Positions 36,411 through 46,178 of a stretch of 64,000 nt of DNA are shown here, one piece after another. Source of the stretch: Mariniblastus fucicola (GTDB taxonomy: Bacteria > Planctomycetota > Planctomycetia > Pirellulales > Pirellulaceae); assembly GCF_008087665.1 (NCBI RefSeq), contig NZ_CP042912.1:1178001-1242000 (forward strand), given 5' to 3'. A model generated the notes under the pieces. The model did not search any database. It was not told the origin of the DNA and worked only from the letters and a program-made list of their open reading frames with translations. The number at the start of each line of letters is the position of its first letter. The stretch's first letter is position 1. Both the position numbers and the translations under genes were made by a program.

Positions 36411-37418
36411 TCAGAACTTGATGCTGACAACTTCGCCACCGTTTCGGCTCATCAACGCAGCAAAGGTTGGAGCATCAACGTTGTCCTGGATGAAATGAAC
36501 GCTACCGTCGCACATGACGACGTTTGCCCCACCAGGGTGAAAACTGAACGTTTCTTCGTTGGGTCCGCAGTTAACGATATCCCAAGTACATCCCGGAGGG
36601 CCACCGACAGGATACGAGTTGTTGTTTACCAACTTGTCAACGTTGTAGGCGTTGTCCGGATCAGCCCACGCCCACGATCGTCGATCGGCCGACGTTCCGT
36701 CGTCCATGGCTTCCGTTTTAATAACCATGAAACCGCTGGTGGCGACATCGGCACGGCCAGCGTCTTCCGCCATGCAGATTGTGTTGCTGGTTCCATCGGT
36801 CACGGCGCCGATTTTTCTTTTGGAATCACCGTTGAGGGCACATTTGAAACGTGGTTGATTGGTGTCGCCGCTAAGTCCTGGTGCAACAGTTACCGGAGCA
36901 GAATAGTCGGTAAATCCATAGCCCTCAGAGTCCACCTGGGATGATCGGGATGTCGACGGGCACAGGAACGTTTTGACAGCGTGCTTGGCAGCTGTTTGAT
37001 TCGTCGGAGCTTCCGGGCCTGTCGGCGAAATGTCGTAGCGGTAGTTGAGATTGTAAAATTGGTAAATGTTGTTTTCTTCGATGAACGGCAGAATGTAAGT
37101 CTGAACCGAATGCGAAGCGTCTGCAAAGCTCTCAAGATCGCCTTTCGGAGTGAAGAAAACGTTTTGTCCAGCATCGGAACCGGTGCCGCCACGTTTTGCC
37201 TGCCCTGCACTTGGGAATTGCATATGTGCTGACTCGTAGTTGTGGATTGCCAGCCCGATCTGGCGAAGTCGGTTCGCACACTGTGTACGACGAGCGGCTT
37301 CGCGGACCGCCTGGACTGCAGGCAGCAACATGCCGATCAGGATGCCAATAATGGCAATGACAACAAGCAGCTCAACGAGCGTGAACGCATTGCGGGATTT
37401 CGGTGAAAAGGTTTTCAT
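36411..37418 (-). CDS. DUF1559 protein with prepilin-type N-terminus
   Basis: 335 residues from ATG at 37418 (AGGA about ten bases upstream; a longer open frame precedes it). The N-terminus carries the prepilin cleavage/methylation motif [20 protein letters not shown]. The DUF1559 body has the H-x9-DG signature at the C-terminal end ([17 protein letters not shown]). Dozens of such genes exist per planctomycete genome; they are taken to be pseudopilin-like surface or giant-fibre subunits. No secretion genes adjoin, so it is exported by machinery encoded elsewhere. Confidence 0.93.
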   Translation of the reverse strand: MKTFSPKSRNAFTLVELLVVIAIIGILIGMLLPAVQAVREAARRTQCANRLRQIGLAIHNYESAHMQFPSAGQAKRGGTGSDAGQNVFFTPKGDLESFADASHSVQTYILPFIEENNIYQFYNLNYRYDISPTGPEAPTNQTAAKHAVKTFLCPSTSRSSQVDSEGYGFTDYSAPVTVAPGLSGDTNQPRFKCALNGDSKRKIGAVTDGTSNTICMAEDAGRADVATSGFMVIKTEAMDDGTSADRRSWAWADPDNAYNVDKLVNNNSYPVGGPPGCTWDIVNCGPNEETFSFHPGGANVVMCDGSVHFIQDNVDAPTFAALMSRNGGEVVSIKF

Positions 37419-37996
37419 GTGGTTCCGTTCCTGGGGAGGAGGTTTAGGGGGCAGATCCAATTCGAGCCCGCGGGTCCAATTTGGGTGCATTTAATCGCAG
37501 CGAGTGAAAGCTTAAAACGGTTGGGCAGGGATGCGTGATTCGAGGACTGGGTTGAGGTTTACGGCCTCGAGAAGGTCAATCCTGAAGAAGTGGATTTGTC
37601 GCGTGGTAGCGGCCAACGGGTTTCATCCATTCTCGGTCACGTCGAAGCTGTAACACATCCTCATATGAACCCGTAATGAGACGGGAGAATGTCGTTGGAA
37701 TGTGTGTATTGCCGAGCTTTAAACATGGCGGGATTCTAGTTATCGCGGCTTGCTACGTAAAGCACTTACTGTCGAATGTGCGTTTCCAAACAGCCCGCGA
37801 ACGTGGATAATTCACGACTGCAAGTAACCCCCAAATGGTGCTGCTGCCGAAAGGGTTTTGATCGTCAGCGGTGGGACTCAGCGGCGCACGCGCCGGCAGT
37901 GTTGGTCGTTAATGAAACGAATTTTCGCCGAGTCCTATTTGGGATTTCACTGCTGGCAGCGGCAAGGCGGCTGAACTACGATCTCGACTTTTTTTA
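37419..37996. other. Intergenic region between divergent genes
   Basis: 578 bases upstream of the DUF1559 gene (minus) and the ThrE-like gene (plus). No ORF with a ribosome site, no tRNA and no strong hairpin was seen. It likely holds both promoters. Confidence 0.5.
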
Positions 37997-39256
37997 GTGG
38001 AACCGCCGCACCATTTCGTGGAACAGGAACGTTCTTTGTCCGAAAATACACTTTCAAAAGTTGACCCCAAACACGCTTTCCTGATTCGAGTCGGCGAAGT
38101 GCTGCATCGACACGGCACGCCGTCTCATCGTTTGGAACGCGTGTGGACCAAGATCGCAAATAATCTCGGCGTGGATGGGAGTTGTCTCTATACGCCAACT
38201 TCTCTGCTGGTTTCGATCACCGATGAAAACGGAGAGACGACCTATCTGCGACGCGTCGATTCTGGAGCTGTAGAAGTTGACAAACTGATCCGGTTTGATC
38301 AAACGCTCGAAAAGCTCGATGCAAAACAGATCTCAATCGCCCAGGCAAGCGAAGAACTGGAAGCCATTGCTGATTCCGGGTCACCGTTTCCGATGTGGAT
38401 TTACGTCATCGCGTGTGCCATTTCTTGCGGCGCTGTGGCTGTTTTTTTCAAGGGGACACCTTCGGAAGTCGCTGCTGCGGCGGTTCTGGGTTTGGTCGTT
38501 GCGTTGCTGGAGCTGCTGCCAGTGCGGCTCAATTGGGATCAAGGATTGCTGGAGCCGATTGCCGGATTCGTCGCAGCCGTGAGTGCTCTGGCGATTGCGA
38601 ACTTCGTGACTCCGATCGATGACCGGCTGGTGACTCTGGCCGCGCTCATTGTGTTGGTGCCGGGATTGAAGCTGACCTTGGCACTCAATGAGTTGGCTGT
38701 CGGGCATCTGTCAGCCGGAGTCGCCAGGCTTGCGGGAGCTTGCGTGAATCTGTTGACGCTGACGGTTGGCGTTGCCGTCGGCTGGCGAGTCGCTGCGGGG
38801 TGGCGAAATATTCCCGACCCGATTGACTGGTCGGGAAACGCGGTGTGGTCATGGGTCGCCATCTTCATTGCTCCGATCATGTTCGCGATCATCTTTCGAG
38901 CCCGTTGGCCTCAGTGGCCTGCAATTCTGCTGGTCTCGATCGCCGGTTTCACGGCAAGCCTTTACGGTGGCAGTCTGTGGGGAATCGAAGTCGGAGCTGC
39001 CTTGGGAGCGTTGGCCGTGGGATGTGGTAGCAACCTGTACGCGCGACTTCGCGATCGACCCGCGCTAGTGACGCTAACGCCAGGCATTCTGGTTTTGGTT
39101 CCGGGCTCGCTGGGCTATCGATCATTAACTGCTTTTTTGGACAACAACACGATCGCGGGAATCGACTTTGCGTTTCAAATGGTCATCGTCGCAGTCTCGC
39201 TCGTCGGCGGAATCCTGACCGCCAATGTGTTGGTCCCGCCGCGGAGAATTCTGTAG
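37997..39256 (+). CDS. ThrE-family threonine/serine exporter-like protein
   Basis: 419 residues from GTG at 37997; in-frame GTG at 38018 and TTG at 38036 (AGGA seven bases upstream) are alternatives, so the first 13 residues are uncertain. The N-terminal soluble domain (about 25-120, LIRVGEVLHRHGTPSHRLE) is that of DUF1212/ThrE proteins. About ten membrane helices follow in two halves (about 130-265 and 290-415), matching ThrE and its split ThrE/DUF3815 relatives. These proteins export threonine and serine or related small solutes by proton exchange. No amino acid biosynthesis gene is adjacent. Confidence 0.85.
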   Translation: MEPPHHFVEQERSLSENTLSKVDPKHAFLIRVGEVLHRHGTPSHRLERVWTKIANNLGVDGSCLYTPTSLLVSITDENGETTYLRRVDSGAVEVDKLIRFDQTLEKLDAKQISIAQASEELEAIADSGSPFPMWIYVIACAISCGAVAVFFKGTPSEVAAAAVLGLVVALLELLPVRLNWDQGLLEPIAGFVAAVSALAIANFVTPIDDRLVTLAALIVLVPGLKLTLALNELAVGHLSAGVARLAGACVNLLTLTVGVAVGWRVAAGWRNIPDPIDWSGNAVWSWVAIFIAPIMFAIIFRARWPQWPAILLVSIAGFTASLYGGSLWGIEVGAALGALAVGCGSNLYARLRDRPALVTLTPGILVLVPGSLGYRSLTAFLDNNTIAGIDFAFQMVIVAVSLVGGILTANVLVPPRRIL

Positions 39257-39531
39257 CGGCATGTGCTTTAGCCATCGCGGAAAGTCACCCGAACTTTTGA
39301 GAACTCGCTTTCCTTCCAACCATTGAGAATGTGAAAGTAATACGTGATCCGCTGGAGTGGCCAGGCTCTTGAAGGCTGCTGAGTCCGGCTGAGCGGCCGA
39401 ATATGGTTCACGTTCTGCTACCAGAGACATTTCCATTCGCAAAATGCAAATTTCTTTGCAGCACGTTCGAATCCAAATATGGTTTAATGGTGACGGGGAC
39501 TTGAGCCCGTTGTCCACCAGATTCGGATGCC

Positions 39532-40782
39532 ATGCAGAACAGACGATCAATTTTTCTTCTAACACTAGCCATGTTTCTGACGTGCGGAGTTTGTTTCGCG
39601 CAAACCGAGATGACGGTAGAAACCATCTCGGGGCAATTGTGCAAAGGCACACTAGAAGCCGTCGATTCTGATGGCTCGCTACTCGGCAAGGGCGGTGAGG
39701 GCGGTGAGGGATTCGAAGGCGTCAACATTGAGCAAGTCCTTTCAATTTCCACGAATCGAAAATCAAGCCCGCCGACAGGTGCCGTAAAGCTGCGTTTGGT
39801 CGACGGAGGATTGCTGTTTGTCGATGATCCCAAAGTCGATGGTGAAACGATTACGTTCGCCAAAACCGCCTCGGGCCTGGATTCGATTTCGATGCAGGCC
39901 GTCCGAGCGATGGTCTTTCGTGAAAGCAATTTGATCCGCGAAGCCGTGGCTCAACCTGCGACGGATCAGGACACAGTGATCGTGACAAAGGGAACTTCGG
40001 TGGCTCGCGTTTCAGGTGTGCTCGAATCGCTCAATCCTGAAAAGTTGATGCTGAACTTCAAGGGCAAGTCACGTCCGATCAAGACAGAGAAACTGGCCGC
40101 TGTTGTGATCGCCGATCTGGGACTCAGCCCACCTCAAGGTTCAATGGCCACGGTTGCCACGATCGACGGTTCGATGATCCGGGGCGTGTTGACCAGTTAC
40201 GATCAGAATTCGATTTCATTGCTGCTCACGGGACGACAGACAGTCACGATTCCGGTTCATCAATTTGTTCGCATCGATATCGACTCGGACAGCATCGCAT
40301 ATCTTTCCTCTCTCGAGCCCGTTGAAGTTCGACAGCGGCCACAGTTCACCGTCGCGCGGCAATGGCAACGCAATCGGAGCGTCGAAGGCAATCCGATTCG
40401 CCTGTTGGTTGGCAAAGATTCAGCGGGCTCAGATGGTTCGCTGACGACCGACGGTTTGGCTCAGGTGCAAACGTTTGAAAACGGAATTGGTACTTCTTCA
40501 TTTTCTCGCATCGTTTTCGAGAACACGAAAGACTTCAGCCGATTTCTCGCAACCGTCGGTATCGACGCTGAAACCGAAGGCCACGGCGATTGCGAAATGC
40601 GAGTCGAAGGAGACGGCATCACGTTGTGGTCGCAACGCGTCCGAGGCAGCGATGTGGCGGTGCAAATCGATGTCGATATTTCTGGCATCAGCCAAATTGC
40701 GTTAGTGGTCGATCCCGGTGAGCAGTTCGATCTGGCCGACCACGCAGACTGGGCCCGCGCCCGTTTTCTGAAAACCGAGTAG
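39532..40782 (+). CDS. Secreted NPCBM-domain protein, first gene of HtrA operon
   Basis: 416 residues with a signal peptide (about 1-23). The middle (about 25-255) has repeated short beta strands (GVLESL-PEKL, VTIPVHQFVRIDID) resembling SH3-like or LSM-like repeats. The C-terminal 145 residues are an NPCBM-like sandwich (NGIGTSSFSRIVFE, VGIDAETEGHGDCEMRVEGDG, DPGEQFDLADHADWARAR). NPCBM domains bind carbohydrates in other secreted proteins. It is 23 bp upstream of the HtrA gene and starts the four-gene operon, so it may recruit the proteases to a surface polymer (inference). The first 70 residues include a glycine-rich stretch (GKGGEGGEGFEG). Confidence 0.8.
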   Translation: MQNRRSIFLLTLAMFLTCGVCFAQTEMTVETISGQLCKGTLEAVDSDGSLLGKGGEGGEGFEGVNIEQVLSISTNRKSSPPTGAVKLRLVDGGLLFVDDPKVDGETITFAKTASGLDSISMQAVRAMVFRESNLIREAVAQPATDQDTVIVTKGTSVARVSGVLESLNPEKLMLNFKGKSRPIKTEKLAAVVIADLGLSPPQGSMATVATIDGSMIRGVLTSYDQNSISLLLTGRQTVTIPVHQFVRIDIDSDSIAYLSSLEPVEVRQRPQFTVARQWQRNRSVEGNPIRLLVGKDSAGSDGSLTTDGLAQVQTFENGIGTSSFSRIVFENTKDFSRFLATVGIDAETEGHGDCEMRVEGDGITLWSQRVRGSDVAVQIDVDISGISQIALVVDPGEQFDLADHADWARARFLKTE

Positions 40783-40805
40783 AACAATCCAACAGGCGGC
40801 GTTCC

Positions 40806-42824
40806 ATGAATCAGCTTTGGAAAAACGTGTCACGATGGTCTACGTTGTGCGACACACTTCAATGGCCGATCTTCAAACGTGAATCCTGGCGAGCAGTCCT
40901 GATCGGAACGATGCTTGTCGTCGCATCAGGTTCATCAGTCGCCACGGCGGACGAACTTACCGACACTCAAATGCAGGCTGTTCTGGAACTTGAGCAGCAG
41001 CGAATCAAGGCCATCGATCGTGTCATCGGTTCCGTGATCGCCATCTACGGCAACGACCGGTCGGGTGGAGGCTCCGGCGTGATCATTCACCCGTCAGGCA
41101 TCGCACTGACCAATCACCACGTCATCATGGGCGCTGGCGTCGCTGGCTGGGGCGGGATCTCCGACGGCAAAATGTACAAATGGAAGCTGATTGGAACCGA
41201 TCCGGGTGGCGACGTCTCTGTCATCCAAATGGAAGGCCGCGAAGAGTTTCCGTGGACTCCGCTTGGGGATTCGGACACGGTTCGCGTGGGCGACTGGGCA
41301 CTCGCGATGGGCAATCCGTTCATCCTGTCAGAGGACCAGTCTCCTACCGTCACGCTGGGGATCGTCAGTGGAGTCAACCGCTATCAACCTGGAGCCGGTC
41401 AGAATCAGCTGGAATACGGCAACTGCATTCAGGTCGACAGTTCGATTAACCCGGGGAACTCGGGCGGGCCGCTGTTTAACTTTCAGGGCGAAGTCATCGG
41501 CATCAACGGTCGCGGAAGTTTTCAGGATCGCGGACGCGTCAACGTTGGGCTGGGCTACGCAATTTCGTCGAACCAGATTCGAAACTTTATCCCGGAGTTG
41601 TTGGCCACGAAACTGGTTGAGCACGCGACGCTGGATGCGAATTTTTCAAAACGCGATGGCAAGGTTGTCTGTTCGGACTTGATCGCTGGCGCGCCGGTTG
41701 CCAAAGCCGGTTTGAAGCTGGGCGATGAGTTGCTGGAATTCGAAGGCGTTGATATCAAAACGGCGAACCAGTTCACGAACCTGATTTGTACCGTTCCCGA
41801 AGGCTGGCCGGTGTCGTTGAAAGTTCGCGACAAAGAAGGCAAAGAAAAATCAATCTGTGTGAGAGCGTTCGGGCTGCCGTATTCGAAACCACGGGCGAGG
41901 CCCGGGCGAAAATCGGACAAGGAGAAATCGCCCGAGGAGAAGGCAAGGGAGAAGCAGCAAAATGCGATGGTCGAGTTGTTGTCGGCGCCTCCTGGCGAGG
42001 TTCGTCATCCGGATATTAACAACAACTATGCCAACCTGGTAATTGGCGAATGGCAAAAGCAGCATGTCACGGACCAAGCGAAAACGGGTGCGTGGAAACT
42101 AAGCTCAACGGTTTTCGACGTGGCTTCAGGTGACAGCAAAGCGATCGGCCCAGAGGCGTTGACGGTGTACCATGACGGCCGATTCCTTTTGGAGATTCCC
42201 GGGGACGACCCGCAAAAGTTTGCGTTTGACGGTGCTTCTTTTTTCAAACTCGACGGCGAGAAACATTCGTTGCTCACGGCGGTGGAAGCGAAAACGAATC
42301 CACGTTTGATGGCGGCGTTTGGGATAGCGGCTCCGTTGTTGAAAAACAGCTTCGAGCCTCTTGGCAAGCCATTGATCGATGGCAGCGATCGGACAGACGA
42401 CAAAGTTGCCTGGCGGTTTCGAATTGACGATGCGGACCAGGATCCGACCTTCGTGTGGTTTGAGGTTAATCGCGAATACGGACAGTATGAAACGGCAAAG
42501 CTGCTACGAAAGATTGCTCCCAACCTCGACAGCTTGCAAGAAAGTGGAGTTCTGTTCAGCGACTACAAAATGGTGCATGGGTTAGCGATTCCGCAGACTC
42601 GCGTTCTGGTTAACGGCCTCAATGAACATCCAAATCGAAAAATCGCGATCGATGACGTGACGTGGCAGGAAAATTTCGACAGCTCGATTTTCGCGACTTT
42701 GCCAAAGAAGAAAGTCGAGAACGACTCGAAAACGAAGGGTCCGGATTCGCAAACTGAATCGGCTGGCGAAGACGAATCGTCCGAGAGTGAACAACCGGAA
42801 GACGCGAAGAAGGAGAAAGAATGA
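40806..42824 (+). CDS. HtrA/Deg-type serine protease, catalytically intact
   Basis: 672 residues with an N-terminal membrane anchor (about 32-48). The trypsin-like domain has the complete triad: H105 (TNHHV), D136 (GGDVSVI) and S219 (GNSGGP). One PDZ domain follows (about 285-360). A charged linker (about 360-385) leads to a C-terminal domain (about 390-640) unlike a second PDZ, rich in beta strands, and an acidic-then-basic tail. HtrA proteases degrade or refold damaged envelope proteins. The stop overlaps the next gene (ATGA). It is the only member of the three tandem homologues with a usable active site. Confidence 0.92.
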   Translation: MNQLWKNVSRWSTLCDTLQWPIFKRESWRAVLIGTMLVVASGSSVATADELTDTQMQAVLELEQQRIKAIDRVIGSVIAIYGNDRSGGGSGVIIHPSGIALTNHHVIMGAGVAGWGGISDGKMYKWKLIGTDPGGDVSVIQMEGREEFPWTPLGDSDTVRVGDWALAMGNPFILSEDQSPTVTLGIVSGVNRYQPGAGQNQLEYGNCIQVDSSINPGNSGGPLFNFQGEVIGINGRGSFQDRGRVNVGLGYAISSNQIRNFIPELLATKLVEHATLDANFSKRDGKVVCSDLIAGAPVAKAGLKLGDELLEFEGVDIKTANQFTNLICTVPEGWPVSLKVRDKEGKEKSICVRAFGLPYSKPRARPGRKSDKEKSPEEKAREKQQNAMVELLSAPPGEVRHPDINNNYANLVIGEWQKQHVTDQAKTGAWKLSSTVFDVASGDSKAIGPEALTVYHDGRFLLEIPGDDPQKFAFDGASFFKLDGEKHSLLTAVEAKTNPRLMAAFGIAAPLLKNSFEPLGKPLIDGSDRTDDKVAWRFRIDDADQDPTFVWFEVNREYGQYETAKLLRKIAPNLDSLQESGVLFSDYKMVHGLAIPQTRVLVNGLNEHPNRKIAIDDVTWQENFDSSIFATLPKKKVENDSKTKGPDSQTESAGEDESSESEQPEDAKKEKE

Positions 42825-43840
42825 GAATTGGTTTGTGTTCGCTGGTTTTGGTTTGCCTGCTGGTTTCGCTGTCCGTTGCTCAAGAGCCGTCACCGAAAGT
42901 TGAAGCTCGGGAAACCGGTTTTTTCCAGACGCTTGCCACCGAAGCGCAGCCGAAGATGGTCAAAGTCTTTGGCGCCGGAGCAGGCCGCGTCGACAGCTTT
43001 GCGACGGGGATTATTGTTAGCGATGACGGCAAGGTTCTGACAATGCAGGGTGTGTTTCTCGATGGTCGTGAGGTTCGAGTCGTCACCAGCGATGGCGTTT
43101 CGCACCCGGCCACGATCCTTAGTCGCAATCGCGTTTCGCAAATGGCGCTGCTGAAAATTGAACGTGGAACACCGGACTATTTTGAGTTGACCTCTGATCC
43201 GGTCGGCGAGAAAGGTGACTTTGTAGTTGCGCTGACCAATGCGTTTAAAGTCGCCGATCACGAAGAACCACTTTCCGCGACGGCAGGTGTGATCTCGCTG
43301 CGATCTTCGATTGAAGCCTGGTTGAACAAACGCGATTTGGCCTACGCGGGCGAGCTTGTTTTGATTGACTGCATCACCAGCAATCCCGGTGCTGGAGGCG
43401 GCGCGGTCATCATGGGCGACGGTCGACTGGTCGGCATGGTGGGCAAAGTTATCAACAGCAGTGAAACGAACACGCGGCTGAATTACGCCATTCCATCTTC
43501 AGTGCTGCTCGAATTCGTCAACGGAACGCTGAAAGAGGAAACCCAGAAACAGACGGCCAACGCGGCGGGCAATGCGGATCTCGGGATCGCTTTGTTCAAG
43601 CTCGGCGGTCGCAGTGATCCGGCTTACATCGATCGCGTCAAGCGCGGAACACCCGCAAAAAAAGTTGGTCTCAGGCCAGACGACATGATCGTGCAACTTG
43701 GTGGTGAAAAAATCGCGACGGTGAAGGCTTACGAGCAGGCGTTGTCGAAACTTCGTCCCGGCGAGGAGATTTTTATCATCGTGAAACGCGGACGTGAGCT
43801 GAAACGAATCGCGATCACGCCGGTGGAGAAAAAGAAATGA
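42821..43840 (+). CDS. HtrA-like pseudoprotease (first)
   Basis: 339 residues with a signal peptide and HtrA fold (about 35-240) plus one PDZ domain (about 245-330, GTPAKKVGLRPDDMIVQLGG). The active site is gone: where TNHHV is expected it reads TMQGV, the Asp segment reads SQMALLKI, and GNSGGP reads GAGGGA. So it lacks His, Asp and Ser but keeps the fold and PDZ. The start and stop each overlap the neighbours by four bases (ATGA), which fixes it in the operon. Likely roles are substrate binding or regulation of the active protease next to it (inference). Confidence 0.87.
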   Translation: MRIGLCSLVLVCLLVSLSVAQEPSPKVEARETGFFQTLATEAQPKMVKVFGAGAGRVDSFATGIIVSDDGKVLTMQGVFLDGREVRVVTSDGVSHPATILSRNRVSQMALLKIERGTPDYFELTSDPVGEKGDFVVALTNAFKVADHEEPLSATAGVISLRSSIEAWLNKRDLAYAGELVLIDCITSNPGAGGGAVIMGDGRLVGMVGKVINSSETNTRLNYAIPSSVLLEFVNGTLKEETQKQTANAAGNADLGIALFKLGGRSDPAYIDRVKRGTPAKKVGLRPDDMIVQLGGEKIATVKAYEQALSKLRPGEEIFIIVKRGRELKRIAITPVEKKK

Positions 43841-45024
43841 ACAATGCAGCCCCAACGATCGCGAAGAACCTGAACGATATAACGAATGTGTTGCGAACTG
43901 AAACATGGATTGCGTTTCCAGTCGCGATACTGCTCGTGGTTCTGTTCGCGAATCCATACGTTTTTGCTCAAACCGAAGGTCAAGTGAAAACCGAAGTTTT
44001 GGCGAAAGTTCAAACCGAAACGCCGGACGCGTTCGAGTCCATGATGTTGACGGCAAAAGCGTTCCGTGCCGCGACCGAAAAAATTCAACCGTCGCTGGTC
44101 ACTATCGAATCCTACGGCGGCGTCGCTGCCGTTCAGGGACGCATCGGTGGAATACGAAAACAGGGCGAAGGCAACACGACCGGGATCGTTATGTCGCCCG
44201 ATGGCTATGTCGTCACCAGTACGTTCAACTTCATTCAAAAACCACCCGTCATCACGGTCGTCACGAGCGAGGGGAAACGACATACGGCTCGGCTGATGGG
44301 GCGCGACAGTATTCGAAAGATCTGCCTGCTTAAAATCGATGGCGTTTCGAACCTGAAAGTTCCAGAAATCGTCGACGAGGCAGACGTTACCGTCGGTCAA
44401 TGGGCGGTGTCTATTGGCGTGGGCTACGGTGATATGAGTCCTGCTGTTTCGACGGGAATCATCAGTGCCAAAAACCGCATCGGCGGCAAGGCGATTCAAA
44501 CCGACGCCAATATCAGCCCGGCGAATTACGGCGGGCCGCTGGTCGATATTCAAGGCCGCATGATCGGCATTTGTGTTCCGATGGATCCTCAATCCCAGGC
44601 CGTTGGCGCTGGCGTACAGTGGTATGACTCAGGGATCGGGTTCGCAATTCCGGTCAAGCCTGACAGTCCGGCGATCGAGCGGTTGAAAGAGGAAGGCGTC
44701 GAAGTGACTCCTCCGTTTCTGGGCTTGAAACTGATGCCCGTCGAAGGAAGCAAAGGGCTGTGGATTGAAGAAGTCGTTCGGGATTCAGCAGCAGATAAAG
44801 CCGGAATTCGCCGGGAGGACTTTCTGCGAGAGATCGATGGGGAAGAGGTTTCCGACATGCTGAAGCTTCGCCAAATCCTGAATCGTTTCGAAGCCGGGCA
44901 GGAAGTGGAAGTCAAAATCTGGTTCGAGGAATCGAAAGAAGTGGAGTCTCGAACTCTGCTTCTTGGCACGCCTCCCAAACCCAAAGATGGTCCGCCCACC
45001 CTCGAACCGCCGAAGATCAAATAG
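43837..45024 (+). CDS. HtrA-like pseudoprotease (second)
   Basis: 395 residues with a membrane segment near 27-43, a trypsin-like fold (about 70-280) and a PDZ domain (about 290-375, DSAADKAGIRREDFLREIDG). The triad is replaced: the His region reads TSTFNF, the Asp region reads RKICLLKID, and the Ser motif reads ANYGGP (Tyr in place of Ser). It therefore cannot act as a serine protease. It overlaps the preceding pseudoprotease by ATGA and ends the operon. The loss in both copies at all three positions argues for selection on a non-catalytic role. Confidence 0.87.
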   Translation: MNNAAPTIAKNLNDITNVLRTETWIAFPVAILLVVLFANPYVFAQTEGQVKTEVLAKVQTETPDAFESMMLTAKAFRAATEKIQPSLVTIESYGGVAAVQGRIGGIRKQGEGNTTGIVMSPDGYVVTSTFNFIQKPPVITVVTSEGKRHTARLMGRDSIRKICLLKIDGVSNLKVPEIVDEADVTVGQWAVSIGVGYGDMSPAVSTGIISAKNRIGGKAIQTDANISPANYGGPLVDIQGRMIGICVPMDPQSQAVGAGVQWYDSGIGFAIPVKPDSPAIERLKEEGVEVTPPFLGLKLMPVEGSKGLWIEEVVRDSAADKAGIRREDFLREIDGEEVSDMLKLRQILNRFEAGQEVEVKIWFEESKEVESRTLLLGTPPKPKDGPPTLEPPKIK

Positions 45025-45042
45025 CGAGCTGGCATCGTAACG

Positions 45043-46080
45043 CTACAGTCGTCGCAAACCGTCTTCGGTCATCGGAGTCGGGATTTCGAAGTCAATTTTG
45101 TCGATTCGAGCCATCGTTTCATCGTCCAGAATCAGATCTTTCGCGGCCAGTGATTCGTCGAGCTGTTCAAGGCTGGTCGCACCGATGATGGTTGAGGCCA
45201 CGAAGTCGTGCTGGCGACTCCAGGCAACCGCCAGAGCTGTTACCGTGACGCCGATCGAGTCCGCAATTTCGGTCAGGCGTCGAGTCGTCTCCAGGGTTCG
45301 GCTATTGACGAATCGCTCAGCCATCTGCTTCTGTCGCTCGTTCCCTTCCTTCAAATACGCCGTGAACCTGGCACCTTCAGGAGCGCCGTCCTGGTACTTG
45401 CCGGTCAGAACCCCGCCGCCAAGAGGCGAATACGGCAGTAGGCTGATTCCCTCTCGCCGACAAACCTGAGCCAGTTCGCTTTCGCAGCGACGATTGATCA
45501 AACTGAAATTGTTCTGCACCGTTTCATAGCGATCCAGCCCCGCACTGTCCGCGGTCCAACAGGCTTTCATCATTCCCCAACAGGTCTCGTTGCTCGCCCC
45601 AACCACACGGACTTTCCCCTGATCCCGCAACTCTGTCAGCGTGCCAAGAACTTCCTCGTAAGGCATGCCGTGGTCGGGCCAGTGAGTTTGGTACAAATCG
45701 ATATAGTCCGTGCCCAAACGTTGCAGCGAGTCTTCGCAGGCGCGAATGATCTGCCTTCGGTCCAGCGACGTCCGACCGTGACGAACCGGTGGCGTGAACC
45801 ATCCGTGGCCCGGTCCTGTGACCTTTGTGGCGACGATCACCGCGTCGCGAGGCTTGCTGCTTAACCAGCGTCCGAAGATCGTTTCCGTCAAGCCAAACTT
45901 TTCTGCCGTTGGCGGAACGGGATACACCTCGGCGGCGTCGAAAAAATCGATCCCTGCATCCCACGCCCGGTCGCACATTTCGTGGCTTAGTTTTTCATCG
46001 CACTGCTGACCGAAAGTCATCGTTCCCATGCAAATGTCCGTGACGACAACTCCGCTGCTGCCCAATCTTCTGCGTTGCAT
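45043..46080 (-). CDS. Aldo/keto reductase
   Basis: 345 residues from ATG at 46080. The AKR signature is present: GMGTMTFG-like start, catalytic Asp and Tyr in FFDAAEVYP, Lys in VATKV and His in YQTHWPDH. The C-terminal NADPH site (STIIGATSLEQLDESL) is intact. It resembles the YghZ/Tas branch, which reduces aldehydes or keto groups with NADPH. No pathway partner is adjacent; the gene is convergent with the HtrA operon 18 bp away and upstream of purM on the same strand. Confidence 0.9.
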   Translation of the reverse strand: MQRRRLGSSGVVVTDICMGTMTFGQQCDEKLSHEMCDRAWDAGIDFFDAAEVYPVPPTAEKFGLTETIFGRWLSSKPRDAVIVATKVTGPGHGWFTPPVRHGRTSLDRRQIIRACEDSLQRLGTDYIDLYQTHWPDHGMPYEEVLGTLTELRDQGKVRVVGASNETCWGMMKACWTADSAGLDRYETVQNNFSLINRRCESELAQVCRREGISLLPYSPLGGGVLTGKYQDGAPEGARFTAYLKEGNERQKQMAERFVNSRTLETTRRLTEIADSIGVTVTALAVAWSRQHDFVASTIIGATSLEQLDESLAAKDLILDDETMARIDKIDFEIPTPMTEDGLRRL

Positions 46081-46178
46081 TGATGAGTCTCTTTTTAGTA
46101 TCCAGGGTGTGGCTTGAGGGCGTCGCATGTCGCGCGAAAAACGGACCGCGAGAAAACCGCGTCGCCTGACAGCAGAAC

